Part shown: in pieces, positions 21,733-30,280 of the stretch
Position numbering within the stretch: the first letter of the stretch is position 1
How the letters are laid out: each line of letters starts with the position of its first letter
Assembly: GCA_049325415.1 (NCBI GenBank)
Contig: JBMOLL010000050.1
Span: 15,298-79,297, forward strand
Direction of reading: 5' to 3'
Length of the DNA: 64,000 nucleotides
From: JBMOLL01 sp049325415
GTDB taxonomy: Bacteria > Bacteroidota > Bacteroidia > Bacteroidales > GCA-2748055
Translations under genes and position numbers: made by a program
The notes under the pieces: model-generated
What the model was told of the DNA's origin: nothing
The model's database searches: none
Seen by the model: only the letters and a program-made list of their open reading frames with translations

Positions 21733-22719
21733 ATGAAAACGGTCAACTGGGGCATCATCGGCTGCGGCAATGTTACCGAGGTGAAAAGCGGCCCTGCTTT
21801 TAACCTGGTCGAAAACTCACGGCTTGCTGCCGTTATGAGACGAAATGCAAAACTTGCCGAGGACTATGCAAAACGGCATAAGGTTCCCACGTGGTACAGC
21901 TCTGCCGATGATCTGATCAATGATGAAGAGGTAAATGCAATATACATTGCCACTCCTCCTGATTCACATGCCGGGCTGAGCATCCGGGCGATGAAAGCTG
22001 GGAAACCGGTTTATGTGGAGAAACCAATGGCACTGGATCATGAACAGTGCAGGAAAATGCTTGAAGTATCGGAAGAGACCGGAGTGCCTCTTTTTGTAGC
22101 GTATTACCGGAGAGCCCTGCCTGGTTTTTTAAAGGTTAAAGACTTGATCGACTCCGGGACCATTGGTGCGGTTAAACTGGTCAACCTGCAACTTTACAGG
22201 TCCGTCTCCCCTGACGAGCGTTCGGGAATATTGCCCTGGCGGGTCATACCGGAAATATCAGGAGGCGGCCATTTCTTCGACCTGGCTTCCCACCAGCTGG
22301 ATTACCTGGATTTTCTTCTTGGTCCGGTTGAAAAAGTCAGATCCGTGGCCCTTAATCAGGCTGCCCTGTATAAAGCCGAGGATATGGTATCTGCCAGTTT
22401 TGTTTTCCCGGGGGAGGTCGTGGCTACCGGATCCTGGTGTTTCACCGCACCTGAATTTCTGGAAAGAGATATAATAGAGATCATCGGTGAGAAGGGGAGT
22501 ATTGTTTTTTCATGCTTTGACTTTACTCCGATTGAACTGCATACCTCCGAAGGAAGGCAAACATTTGATTTTCCGAAACCGGACCACGTTCAGTACTATT
22601 TGATCAGGCAGGTAGTGGAAGAGTTGACAGGGATGGGAAAAGCGAACAGTAACGCGGTCTCGGGTGCCCGGACGAGCCGGGTAATGGATGAGGTGGTGCG
22701 TGAATTCAGGGGGCGCTGA
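21733..22719 (+). CDS. Gfo/Idh/MocA-family oxidoreductase
   Basis: About 328 residues from the ATG at 21733 (MKTVNWGIIGCGNVTEVKSG). The longer frame upstream runs into the promoter and the repeat array. The N-terminal Rossmann domain has GIIGCGNVTE for NAD(P) and the family EKP motif (VYVEKPMALDHEQC), in which Lys helps catalysis. The C-terminal alpha/beta substrate domain has GGGHFFDLASHQLDYLDFLL, with the His typical of the active site. Likely a sugar or cyclitol dehydrogenase; the substrate cannot be told. It is a single gene with no carbohydrate cluster beside it. Confidence 0.92.
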   Translation: MKTVNWGIIGCGNVTEVKSGPAFNLVENSRLAAVMRRNAKLAEDYAKRHKVPTWYSSADDLINDEEVNAIYIATPPDSHAGLSIRAMKAGKPVYVEKPMALDHEQCRKMLEVSEETGVPLFVAYYRRALPGFLKVKDLIDSGTIGAVKLVNLQLYRSVSPDERSGILPWRVIPEISGGGHFFDLASHQLDYLDFLLGPVEKVRSVALNQAALYKAEDMVSASFVFPGEVVATGSWCFTAPEFLERDIIEIIGEKGSIVFSCFDFTPIELHTSEGRQTFDFPKPDHVQYYLIRQVVEELTGMGKANSNAVSGARTSRVMDEVVREFRGR

Positions 22720-22888
22720 CTCATACATGCACATTCTTTTTACCCGGGTATTTTTGCCTGGATCGTTTCACCTCATTCATCCGGTTAAACGCAACTCACC
22801 AGCTATGGTTTTTTCCACAATGAACAGTTTTTGATCCTTACAGGAAACCGGATTTTACTCTCTCCTGCTTCTGCCCGGAAGGGCTGTT

Positions 22889-23596
22889 TTATTTCGCTTC
22901 GATTCTCTTCAGTTCCCGCCGGTGAATAAAAGATACTTCTTCCTTGGTCCCTGACACGGCGAAGATCCTGTAACCATTTTTTTCCAGGGCCTTAATTGTT
23001 TTCTCCGACAGCCTTGTTCCCTTATCAAAGAACCGGTCATGGAATTCCACCAGGATCTGGCCTATTCGGAGCTTCTGTTTCAGGATATGTGCCAGCACCC
23101 CGTATTCGGCACCTTCAATATCCATTTTAAGCACGTCGATATGATCATGTCCGAGCTGAGTCATGATATCAGGAAGGGATTTCATCTCCACGCGCACTTT
23201 TCTCATTGTATCAACATTACTCTGGGCAAGCAGACTGCCCGATACATGATCGGGATTCTTCGGCAGAAAGAATTCGACAGGGCCGCTTTTTTCACTGATT
23301 CCGAAATCGAAAAACCGGAAATTATTATCCGGGGATAGCCCGTTTATCCAGTTTACTGACTTTGGTGTGGGATCGAATCCGCAGACAGTACATCCGTGGT
23401 TCTCAATAACAGCCTGATCAAAAGAGATATCCTCACCAATCCCGAAGGAATATACCACGGAATGACTGTCCAGCAGATCAGGGCAGATAAAAAAACCCGC
23501 ATGTTTATTTCCGTACCAGCTGTGATTGCATCCGACAGTTACTTTAAGGAGTTCTTTGTCCTGTTTCCGGATAATGTACCTGATCCTGTTTATCAT
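22889..23596 (-). CDS. FkbM-family methyltransferase
   Basis: A 235-residue S-adenosylmethionine-dependent methyltransferase of the FkbM type. A class I motif is seen as VVYSFGIGEDISFD, then VCGFDPTPKSVNWI, and the family segment HIDVLKMDIEGAEYGVLAHI with the acidic DIEGAE signature. The FkbM family often O-methylates sugars or exported glycans. The substrate here is unknown, and neighbours give no further hint. It reads alone on the minus strand between two terminators or gaps. Confidence 0.87.
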   Translation of the reverse strand: MINRIRYIIRKQDKELLKVTVGCNHSWYGNKHAGFFICPDLLDSHSVVYSFGIGEDISFDQAVIENHGCTVCGFDPTPKSVNWINGLSPDNNFRFFDFGISEKSGPVEFFLPKNPDHVSGSLLAQSNVDTMRKVRVEMKSLPDIMTQLGHDHIDVLKMDIEGAEYGVLAHILKQKLRIGQILVEFHDRFFDKGTRLSEKTIKALEKNGYRIFAVSGTKEEVSFIHRRELKRIEAK

Positions 23597-23742
23597 ACCG
23601 AATTTATTTTGCCAGATGGAAGTTTTGTCTTTTATTCAGATGGAATAACAGAGGTTTGCCGCCTGTATTCAATATAGGGAAAGCTGATGTATCCAACATA
23701 AGATCTGAAAAAAGCAGATCAAATTAAGGATTATTTCAATAG

Positions 23743-23778
23743 AAAAAACCGGAAGGGTCCCCACCGATCCGGTTTTTT
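23743..23778. terminator. hairpin terminator after the orphan T9SS fragment
   Basis: AAAAAACCGGA and TCCGGTTTTTT form an 11-bp stem with a T run on either strand. It lies 33 bases past the stop codon of the minus-strand T9SS tail remnant, so the remnant kept its original gene end. Confidence 0.85.
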
Positions 23779-23810
23779 AAAAGCTGTTGTATTATGATCG
23801 GATCAACCCA

Positions 23811-24010
23811 TTATTTCCTGATGAATTTCCCGGTGCGGATCTCTCCGGTTCCCGTTATACGAATGATGTAACAACCAGGATCCAGCCATGAAACATCCAG
23901 ACCATCGATTCCTTCTGTTTGCTTCAAAAAGAAAAGGACCCTGCCGTTCAGATCAAGAAGGGACAGCGTGGAAGCTCCCATGGTTTTTTTGGAACAGAAT
24001 TTGCTCTTTC
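23811..24010 (-). pseudogene. orphan T9SS type A sorting-domain fragment
   Basis: In one minus-strand frame about 65 residues read as a T9SS C-terminal domain: STLSLLDLNGRVLFF, then DVSWLDPGCYIIRITGTGE and a terminal TGKFIRK before a TAA stop. There is no signal peptide, no cargo domain and no room for one, because the upstream part is occupied by the start of the gene at 24029. The only ATG in frame (23981) gives 56 residues. This is the 3' remnant of a secreted protein gene, still followed by its terminator. Confidence 0.8.
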
Positions 24011-24028
24011 CTTGAAAACCCTACCGCC

Positions 24029-24685
24029 ATGAAACATTATAATGTTATCACGACAGCCATACTTCTTATCAGTCTTCTGGGGAGTACGGCTTATACACAA
24101 CAATCCTTTTATGCTTTCCCTTTTGAAAACCAGCATCGTCTTCCTTCTCTGGAGATCTACATCAACATGGATCAAATGGCACAGACCTATCAGGCAAACG
24201 GAGCCGTTTTTTCCACCGAGTATTCAGGTCCGGATGAGGAGACTGCCGGTCAGGTCTCCGTTTCATACCGGAATAATGAACAGATGGTGGACGCTGCCCG
24301 CTTCCTGGAAAACTATGCTTTCGAGGAACTGATGGAATACAGCGGGGAAAAACACGGGACTGTTGAGCTGAAGGTAACCTATTTTGAAGATAATAGCCGG
24401 ATGAGTGCCGGATCAGTACTGTTTTTTGTCACTTTTGGGATTTCCTCCTTCGTCGGATGCCCGATTTACCGCAATGTCGCCGATCTGGAGGTTGAAGCAG
24501 TGTTCTACGATCCGGAAGGAAATTACCTTGCCAGGTACAGGGGTACGGGTCATGCAGGAACCGGACAGTCGCTGTATCGCAGGACCGCAAGAAAAGCCCA
24601 TCAGAAAGCGCTGATTAAAGCCATTGAAGATCTGAATAATTCGATCATGGGTGATCCTGAGCTGGAAAAGAAGCTGGGAGCCTGA
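24029..24685 (+). CDS. exported protein of unknown function
   Basis: I do not recognise the family. From the ATG at 24029 the protein has 218 residues with a signal peptide (AILLISLLGSTAYTQ). A longer frame from 23888 would put 47 charged residues before it and would run through the old T9SS fragment. The mature part carries VSYRNNEQMVDAARFLENYA, a strand-rich GTVELKVTYFED, a hydrophobic glycine-rich stretch (GSVLFFVTFGISSFVGCPIY, about 128-148) and a helical end (RRTARKAHQKALIKAIEDLN). The hydrophobic stretch may be membrane-associated. Its stop adjoins that of the convergent peptidase gene. Confidence 0.65.
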   Translation: MKHYNVITTAILLISLLGSTAYTQQSFYAFPFENQHRLPSLEIYINMDQMAQTYQANGAVFSTEYSGPDEETAGQVSVSYRNNEQMVDAARFLENYAFEELMEYSGEKHGTVELKVTYFEDNSRMSAGSVLFFVTFGISSFVGCPIYRNVADLEVEAVFYDPEGNYLARYRGTGHAGTGQSLYRRTARKAHQKALIKAIEDLNNSIMGDPELEKKLGA

Positions 24686-26257
24686 TCAGTTCAGCCAGTC
24701 CTCAATGAGGGCCTGCTGTTGCGGATCCGGATTCGGAGTACGGGTAAGGCTATAGCGGACCGTCTTCCCGGGTTTATTCTGAATTATACTCAGTTTCAAT
24801 CCGGCTCCGGACAGGTATCTCTCATAAGCAGGCTCTGCTGTGGAATAAACATATTCGAAGATGTCGCCGAGTGAGACTCCTGCCACCTCTTCACAGGTCT
24901 GCCGGAATTCGGCGTCGGTAAAACCACGCTCCTGTTTCTGGTAATATTCGGAATAAAGTCGGCGCATGACATCATCAAGAGAATGGCTGTTTCCGCTTCC
25001 CGTTCTGATCGCCAAATCCAGTATCAATCCCATGCAGGTTCCTTTGTCGTAAACAGAAATACTCCTGTCGTCCCCTCCCTGCTGGCCGAAGGGCCCGTCG
25101 CTCCAGGTGCTGTAACTGGCTTCGGCAAGGCTCTGGTAAAAACGGCCGGGATCATTTTCCGAGGCCTCCATATGTCCGGCAAGTGACCGGAAAAACTGTT
25201 CCTCACTCATCAGCCCGGCCCGCTTCAGGATCAGGTATTCATAATAAACAGTCAGTCCCTCACTAACCCATAACAGATTGGTCCTGTTCTCCCTGCTGTA
25301 GTCGAATGGTCCGAGTTCGAAGGGCCTGATCCGCTTTACGTTATACAGATGGAAGTATTCGTGGATCAGAAAACTCAGAGTGCGGAGCATATTCTGCGGA
25401 TCATCGAGTCCTTCCCCCGTGAAACTGACCGCCGTGCTGTTCTGGTGTTCGATACCGCCAAAGCCCTGACCAATACCTATAAAGGTGTATTCCGTGTAGG
25501 GAATATCGCCCATCAGGCTGGTCGCTGTTTCTATGGCCTGATGCAGTTTGTCCATCAGCGCTTCCCGGTCGAAATCCGCCATATCATAGCCGGTAAAACG
25601 ATGTTTAATTCCCTTCACCTCAAAGGAAGGAAGGTCCTCCAGATTGCCCATCAGGATGGGACAGTCAAAGAGGACATCGGTGTTGGGCGCTTTATACAGC
25701 TTGCTCTTTTCCGGGTTTTCTTCCAGCCCTGTGGCAAGATCATGCCATCCCTGCGGCATTTCAACCCGGAGGCTCACCGGTTCCTTCAGGAATTGTCCGG
25801 CATACAGGAAGGAAGCAGCAGGGAGGATATAGGCATGGTCGCTGTCTACGAAATTTTCAGCCACAAAACGGCGTCCGGTACTGATCTTATAGGAAACACT
25901 GAATGCTTTCTTCCCGCAAACGATCTGCCATGAACCGGGAGTATTGCTGATCACCTCCAGGGCTCTGCCGGCAGCATCACTTGCCTGCAGGTCCGACAGG
26001 TTCAAGGCATAGTCCATGATCTGGTAATACCCAGGCGACCAGCGTACCATTTTCAACTCAAGGGTGTCGGCCGGAGGATTCCTGCAGGAAAGTTCCACGA
26101 TAAAGCTTCCCGATGACGGATCGGGTAACGAAAGGGTATAGTGAAAGCCTTCTGCCTGTGTCACTTCGCTATTATCGGATTGAGAGCAGGAAAATATTCC
26201 GATGGTCAGAAACAGCACAAGAAGGTTTCGCGGCCCGGAAATGGATTTGTACATCAT
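24686..26257 (-). CDS. M61-family metallopeptidase, lipoprotein
   Basis: About 523 residues from the double ATG near 26257 (MMYKSISGPRNLLVLFLTIG, lipobox IFSC). The N-terminal beta domain is typical of M61 (FHYTLSLPDPSSG, MVRWSPGYYQIMDYA). The catalytic domain has the zinc motif HEYFH (in SFLIHEYFHLYNVKRIRP), with a downstream Glu in NLLWVSEGLTVYYEY as the third ligand. M61 members cleave N-terminal residues such as glycine. The C-terminal PDZ domain of many family members is missing or very short (YSLTRTPNPDPQQQALIEDW). Expected in the periplasm or on the outer membrane. Confidence 0.9.
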   Translation of the reverse strand: MMYKSISGPRNLLVLFLTIGIFSCSQSDNSEVTQAEGFHYTLSLPDPSSGSFIVELSCRNPPADTLELKMVRWSPGYYQIMDYALNLSDLQASDAAGRALEVISNTPGSWQIVCGKKAFSVSYKISTGRRFVAENFVDSDHAYILPAASFLYAGQFLKEPVSLRVEMPQGWHDLATGLEENPEKSKLYKAPNTDVLFDCPILMGNLEDLPSFEVKGIKHRFTGYDMADFDREALMDKLHQAIETATSLMGDIPYTEYTFIGIGQGFGGIEHQNSTAVSFTGEGLDDPQNMLRTLSFLIHEYFHLYNVKRIRPFELGPFDYSRENRTNLLWVSEGLTVYYEYLILKRAGLMSEEQFFRSLAGHMEASENDPGRFYQSLAEASYSTWSDGPFGQQGGDDRSISVYDKGTCMGLILDLAIRTGSGNSHSLDDVMRRLYSEYYQKQERGFTDAEFRQTCEEVAGVSLGDIFEYVYSTAEPAYERYLSGAGLKLSIIQNKPGKTVRYSLTRTPNPDPQQQALIEDWLN

Positions 26258-26567
26258 TGCCTTGACATTAGAAAGGAAAATTAATTTATTATCCGCATAA
26301 ATCATTAAAGAGTCCTTTCATAAGGAAGGGATTGACAGGAATTTCCCTTATTTTGAAAATTCCGGCAGAATATTTGTAACTTCTTCATAAAAGAACGCTT
26401 ATCCCTTGAACCGGTGCGATGAACCTTTTCGCTGCATTTACAGGGCTAAATAAATTCAGAGTGAATAAAAATTGCCGGAGCCGGTGAAATTTATCCTTCA
26501 AAATGCGTAATATGCACTGCTCTGCAAAAAGTTTTTTAAATTAGGGAACCTATAAAAACCTCAGGAT

Positions 26568-27749
26568 ATGAAAAAACTGTTTACTTTCTTTTTTGCCGTC
26601 TTACTGTTGACCTCCTGTGCATCAACAACCAAGCAGATGACAAGGGGCAATTACGACTGGGTGATCGAGAAGACCACCAAGAAACTGATGAAAAAGCCTG
26701 GCGATGCCAAGAGTGCAATGGAAATGGACCGGGCCTACCGGCTGGCAAATGAAAGGGATCTGGAGCGGATCAAGTATCTGAAAATGGAAAACAATCCCAA
26801 TTCCTCCGATGAGATCTTTCAGCGCTACAATTCCCTGAAAATGCGTCAGCAGAAAGTCCGTACCGTTACCCCGTTGGAGATTGAGGGCAGGACCTATGCT
26901 TACGATTATGTCGATTACGACGCAGAAATCGTTAATTCAAAAAAGAAAGCCGGGGAGTTCTTTTACAACAACGGAAAGAAAATGCTGGAAACCGGCATCA
27001 CCAAGGCCGATTACCGTGAAGCCTACGTCCAGCTGATGAAAGCGGCTGAATATTCGGGCGCTGAATACGGGAATATTGATGCCATGATCTATGAAGCACG
27101 CCAGAAAGGGATCAGCCGTGTGATCGTGGAGGTGGTCAACCAGAGCCAGGTGGGCCTTCCCCCCCAGGTGGAGGAGGATCTGATCTCTTTCGACACCCAG
27201 GGTCTCGATAACGATAACTGGACCGAGTATCATTTCAAGCATCTGAACGATCAGATCAAATACGATTATGCTGTTCTGGTTAAACTCATTTCGATTGCCG
27301 TTTCTCCGGATGATGTTAAGGATGTAGATCAGGTCTTTACCAAAAAGATCGAAAACGGATTTGATTATGCTCTTGATGCCAAGGGCAATGTGATGAAGGA
27401 TACTGCCGGCAACGACATCAAGATCCCCCGGTACAAGGAGATCACCTGCACCCTGATTGAGACCAAACAGCTGAAGACCGTTCAGATCAAGGGAGAAGTG
27501 GAAATCGTCGAACTGTTCCCGCAGGAAAAGCTTCTCCAGAAAACTCCCTTTGGAGCTGAAAACCGCTTCGAGCATCAGTCGGCCCGTGCCATCGGCGACA
27601 TGAATGCTCTGGATGACGCTTCACTGCAGAAAACAAAGCAGGAGAAACTGCCTTTCCCGACCGATGTGGAAATGGTGATGATGTGTACGGAGACCATCAA
27701 ACCGGCCATCCGGAATGCCATCTACAATAACAGACAGTATATTAAATAA
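26568..27749 (+). CDS. conserved lipoprotein of unknown function
   Basis: A 393-residue lipoprotein (signal MKKLFTFFFAVLLLTSC; Cys 17). After the Cys a helical repeat-like region resembles a small TPR array (NYDWVIEKTTKKLMKKPGDA, AYRLANERDLERIKYLKMEN, GITKADYREAYVQLMKAAEY). A beta-rich part follows (RVIVEVVNQSQVGLPPQVEE, YAVLVKLISIAVSPDD, TCTLIETKQLKTVQIKGEVE). This layout is known in Bacteroidota but has no assigned role. It stands alone, 209 bases before hflX. The gap 26258-26567 upstream holds no gene. Confidence 0.8.
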   Translation: MKKLFTFFFAVLLLTSCASTTKQMTRGNYDWVIEKTTKKLMKKPGDAKSAMEMDRAYRLANERDLERIKYLKMENNPNSSDEIFQRYNSLKMRQQKVRTVTPLEIEGRTYAYDYVDYDAEIVNSKKKAGEFFYNNGKKMLETGITKADYREAYVQLMKAAEYSGAEYGNIDAMIYEARQKGISRVIVEVVNQSQVGLPPQVEEDLISFDTQGLDNDNWTEYHFKHLNDQIKYDYAVLVKLISIAVSPDDVKDVDQVFTKKIENGFDYALDAKGNVMKDTAGNDIKIPRYKEITCTLIETKQLKTVQIKGEVEIVELFPQEKLLQKTPFGAENRFEHQSARAIGDMNALDDASLQKTKQEKLPFPTDVEMVMMCTETIKPAIRNAIYNNRQYIK

Positions 27750-27930
27750 GCTTTCAGTGTCTCTGCAGTGACCCGGGCTGCGGGAGTCTGGCCCCGCTTT
27801 CCCATGATCATACAGGTCCGGGTTTGGAATTCCTCCTTTTTCACTGCGGAGACACTTTTTGTTTTTTCCTTCCGACAGGAAAATTTCATTCAGAAAGAGC
27901 CGCTTCCGGCTGCAATTCATCTCCTTTTCG

Positions 27931-27938
27931 TACTTTTG
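27931..27938 (+). promoter_or_regulatory. -7 element (TACTTTTG) of hflX
   Basis: TACTTTTG is a full match to TAnnTTTG, 19 bases before the ATG. A -33 TTG at the right spacing is not evident. Confidence 0.45.
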
Positions 27939-27957
27939 CTGACTGATTTTTCAGATT

Positions 27958-29163
27958 ATGGCTGAATTGATCGATCATACGCCCATACCCGAACGGGCTG
28001 TGCTTGTCGGGGTGATCAGCGGTGGACAGACTGATGACATGGTTACCGAATACCTCGAGGAACTGGCTTTCCTGACGGAAACAGCAGGAGCCATACCCGT
28101 GCGTTTTTTCACCCAGCGGCTGGAAGTGCCCCACCCAAGAACCTTTCTCGGGGCCGGCAAACTGGCCGAGGTGAAGCAGTTTGTTGAAGAGGAGGAGATC
28201 GATATCGTTATTTTTGATGATGAGCTTTCACCTTCGCAGATCAGGAATATTGAGAGGGAGCTGACCTGCAGGATCCTTGACCGTACCAACCTGATCCTCG
28301 ATATATTTGCGACCCGTGCACAGACCGCCCATGCCCGTACCCAGGTGGAACTGGCCCAGTACCAGTATCTTCTTCCTCGTCTGACCCGCATGTGGACCCA
28401 CCTTGAACGGCAGCGTGGAGGTATCGGGCTCAGGGGACCCGGTGAAACGGAGATTGAGACCGACCGGAGGATTATCCGGGATAAGATCAGCCGTCTGAAG
28501 GAACAACTGGGAAAGATCGACCAGCAAATGGTTATCCAGCGAAAAAACAGGGGTAAGATGGTCAGGGTAACCCTTGTAGGTTACACCAATGTCGGGAAGT
28601 CGACCCTGATGAACCTGCTGAGCAAATCCAGTGTTTTTGCCGAAAACAAGTTGTTTGCAACCCTCGACACCACAGTCAGGAAGGTGGTGATAGAGAACCT
28701 GCCTTTTTTACTGTCGGATACCGTCGGGTTTATCCGGAAGCTACCCCATCACCTGGTGGAATCCTTCAAATCAACCCTCGACGAGGTCCGTGAAGCCGAT
28801 CTGCTGATTCACGTGGTAGATGTCTCTCATCCGTATTTTGAGGAACAGATCCAGGTTGTGGAATCCACCCTGGAAGAGCTTAAAGCCGATGATAAACCTG
28901 TGATCCTGGTTTTTAACAAGATGGATGCCTTTACCTGGGTGGAGAAGGAAGAAGACGATCTGACCCCTTCAGCCAGGGAAAACGTTTCCCTCGATGAGCT
29001 GATCATGGAATGGACCGGCAGGAACAGGGATGCCATCTTTATTTCGGCAAAGGAACGCCGGAATATCGATGAGCTCCGGGATATGATGTATCAAAAAATA
29101 AGGGATATCCATACCACAAGATATCCCTATAATGATTTTCTCTATCAGGTGGATCAGCCCTGA
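27958..29163 (+). CDS. hflX: ribosome-rescue GTPase HflX
   Basis: A 401-residue HflX. The N-terminal HflX domain has the nucleotide-binding RTFLGAGKLAEVK segment and the RGGIGLRGPGETEIETDRR motif, followed by a coiled linker. The G domain has G1 GYTNVGKST, G3 DTVGFIRKLP and G4 NKMD. It splits stalled 70S ribosomes under stress. The C-terminal domain is complete. The last 10 bases overlap the convergent asd gene, so the two stop codons share a stretch and no terminator lies between. Confidence 0.96.
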   Translation: MAELIDHTPIPERAVLVGVISGGQTDDMVTEYLEELAFLTETAGAIPVRFFTQRLEVPHPRTFLGAGKLAEVKQFVEEEEIDIVIFDDELSPSQIRNIERELTCRILDRTNLILDIFATRAQTAHARTQVELAQYQYLLPRLTRMWTHLERQRGGIGLRGPGETEIETDRRIIRDKISRLKEQLGKIDQQMVIQRKNRGKMVRVTLVGYTNVGKSTLMNLLSKSSVFAENKLFATLDTTVRKVVIENLPFLLSDTVGFIRKLPHHLVESFKSTLDEVREADLLIHVVDVSHPYFEEQIQVVESTLEELKADDKPVILVFNKMDAFTWVEKEEDDLTPSARENVSLDELIMEWTGRNRDAIFISAKERRNIDELRDMMYQKIRDIHTTRYPYNDFLYQVDQP

Positions 29164-30167
29164 ATCAGCCCTTCCCTGACCATGTACTCGGCTATCTGAA
29201 CGGCATTCAGTGCCGCTCCTTTTTTGATCTGATCCCCGACACACCAGAATGTCAGTCCGTTCGGATTGGCAAGGTCTTTCCGCAGCCGGCCAACGAAAAC
29301 ATCATCTTCACTCGCACAGGTGAGCGGCATCGGATAGATCAGTTTTGAGGGATCGTCCATAACGGTCACACCTTCGGCAGCCTCAAGTGCTGCGCGTACG
29401 TCCTTCAGATCAAGCGGCTTCTCCGTTTCCACCCATACCGATTCGGAGTGGTTGCGAAGTACCGGTACCCTTACGCAGGTAGCACTTACGACCACATCGC
29501 TGTGCATAATCTTGCGGGTCTCATTGTACATTTTTATCTCCTCCTTGGTGTACCCGTTGTCGGTAAACACATCCACCTGGGGAATCAGGTTCATCGCCAG
29601 CTGGTACTGGAATTTGGCTACGGTGGGTTGATCCCCCCTGGCAATCTGACGGACCTGTTCCACCAGTTCATCCATGGCAGCGGCTCCGGCACCGCTTGCT
29701 GCCTGGTAAGTGGAAACATGGATCCTTTTAATATGGGAAAGGTCCTCAATCGGCTTCAGGGCTACCACCATCTGGATGGTTGTGCAGTTCGGGTTGGCAA
29801 TGATTTTTCTCGGAACATGGTGCAGATCCCCGGGGTTCACTTCCGGAACCACCAGCGGCACATCCTCATCCATGCGGAATGCACTCGAATTGTCGATCAT
29901 GATGGTTCCAAATTTCGTGATCGTTGCGGCATATTGACGTGATGCACCGGCTCCCGCTGAAACCAGCGCGATATCTATACCTTTGAAATCATCTCCTTCC
30001 TTCAGTTCCTTCACTACGATCTGTTTACCCCTGAAAGTATACGAAGTACCGGCACTGCGGCTGGATCCGAACAGCACCAGTTCATCCATCGGAAAATTCC
30101 TCTCTTCAAGAACACGGAGGAATTCCTGTCCTACCGCGCCACTTACACCTACTACAGCTACTTTCAT
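29154..30167 (-). CDS. asd: aspartate-semialdehyde dehydrogenase
   Basis: A 337-residue Asd that reduces aspartyl phosphate to the semialdehyde with NADPH, the branch point to lysine/diaminopimelate, methionine and threonine. The start has the Rossmann GVSGAVGQEFLRVLEERNFP. The catalytic Cys is in ANPNCTTIQMVVAL (about residue 131), and the later active-site His lies near SATCVRVPVLRNHSES. VSAGAGASRQYA is also conserved. It is the short bacterial type. No other amino-acid biosynthesis gene is adjacent. It overlaps hflX by 10 bases, tail to tail. Confidence 0.96.
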   Translation of the reverse strand: MKVAVVGVSGAVGQEFLRVLEERNFPMDELVLFGSSRSAGTSYTFRGKQIVVKELKEGDDFKGIDIALVSAGAGASRQYAATITKFGTIMIDNSSAFRMDEDVPLVVPEVNPGDLHHVPRKIIANPNCTTIQMVVALKPIEDLSHIKRIHVSTYQAASGAGAAAMDELVEQVRQIARGDQPTVAKFQYQLAMNLIPQVDVFTDNGYTKEEIKMYNETRKIMHSDVVVSATCVRVPVLRNHSESVWVETEKPLDLKDVRAALEAAEGVTVMDDPSKLIYPMPLTCASEDDVFVGRLRKDLANPNGLTFWCVGDQIKKGAALNAVQIAEYMVREGLIQG

Positions 30168-30280
30168 TTTTTCTTGCAGTTTATATTTTGAATTTGGGAT
30201 TGTATGTTTTAATTTTGATCAAAATCCCCAATCAACCTTACGGATTATAAGATTGCAAAATTTGCATTTTTTTTGGTAAA

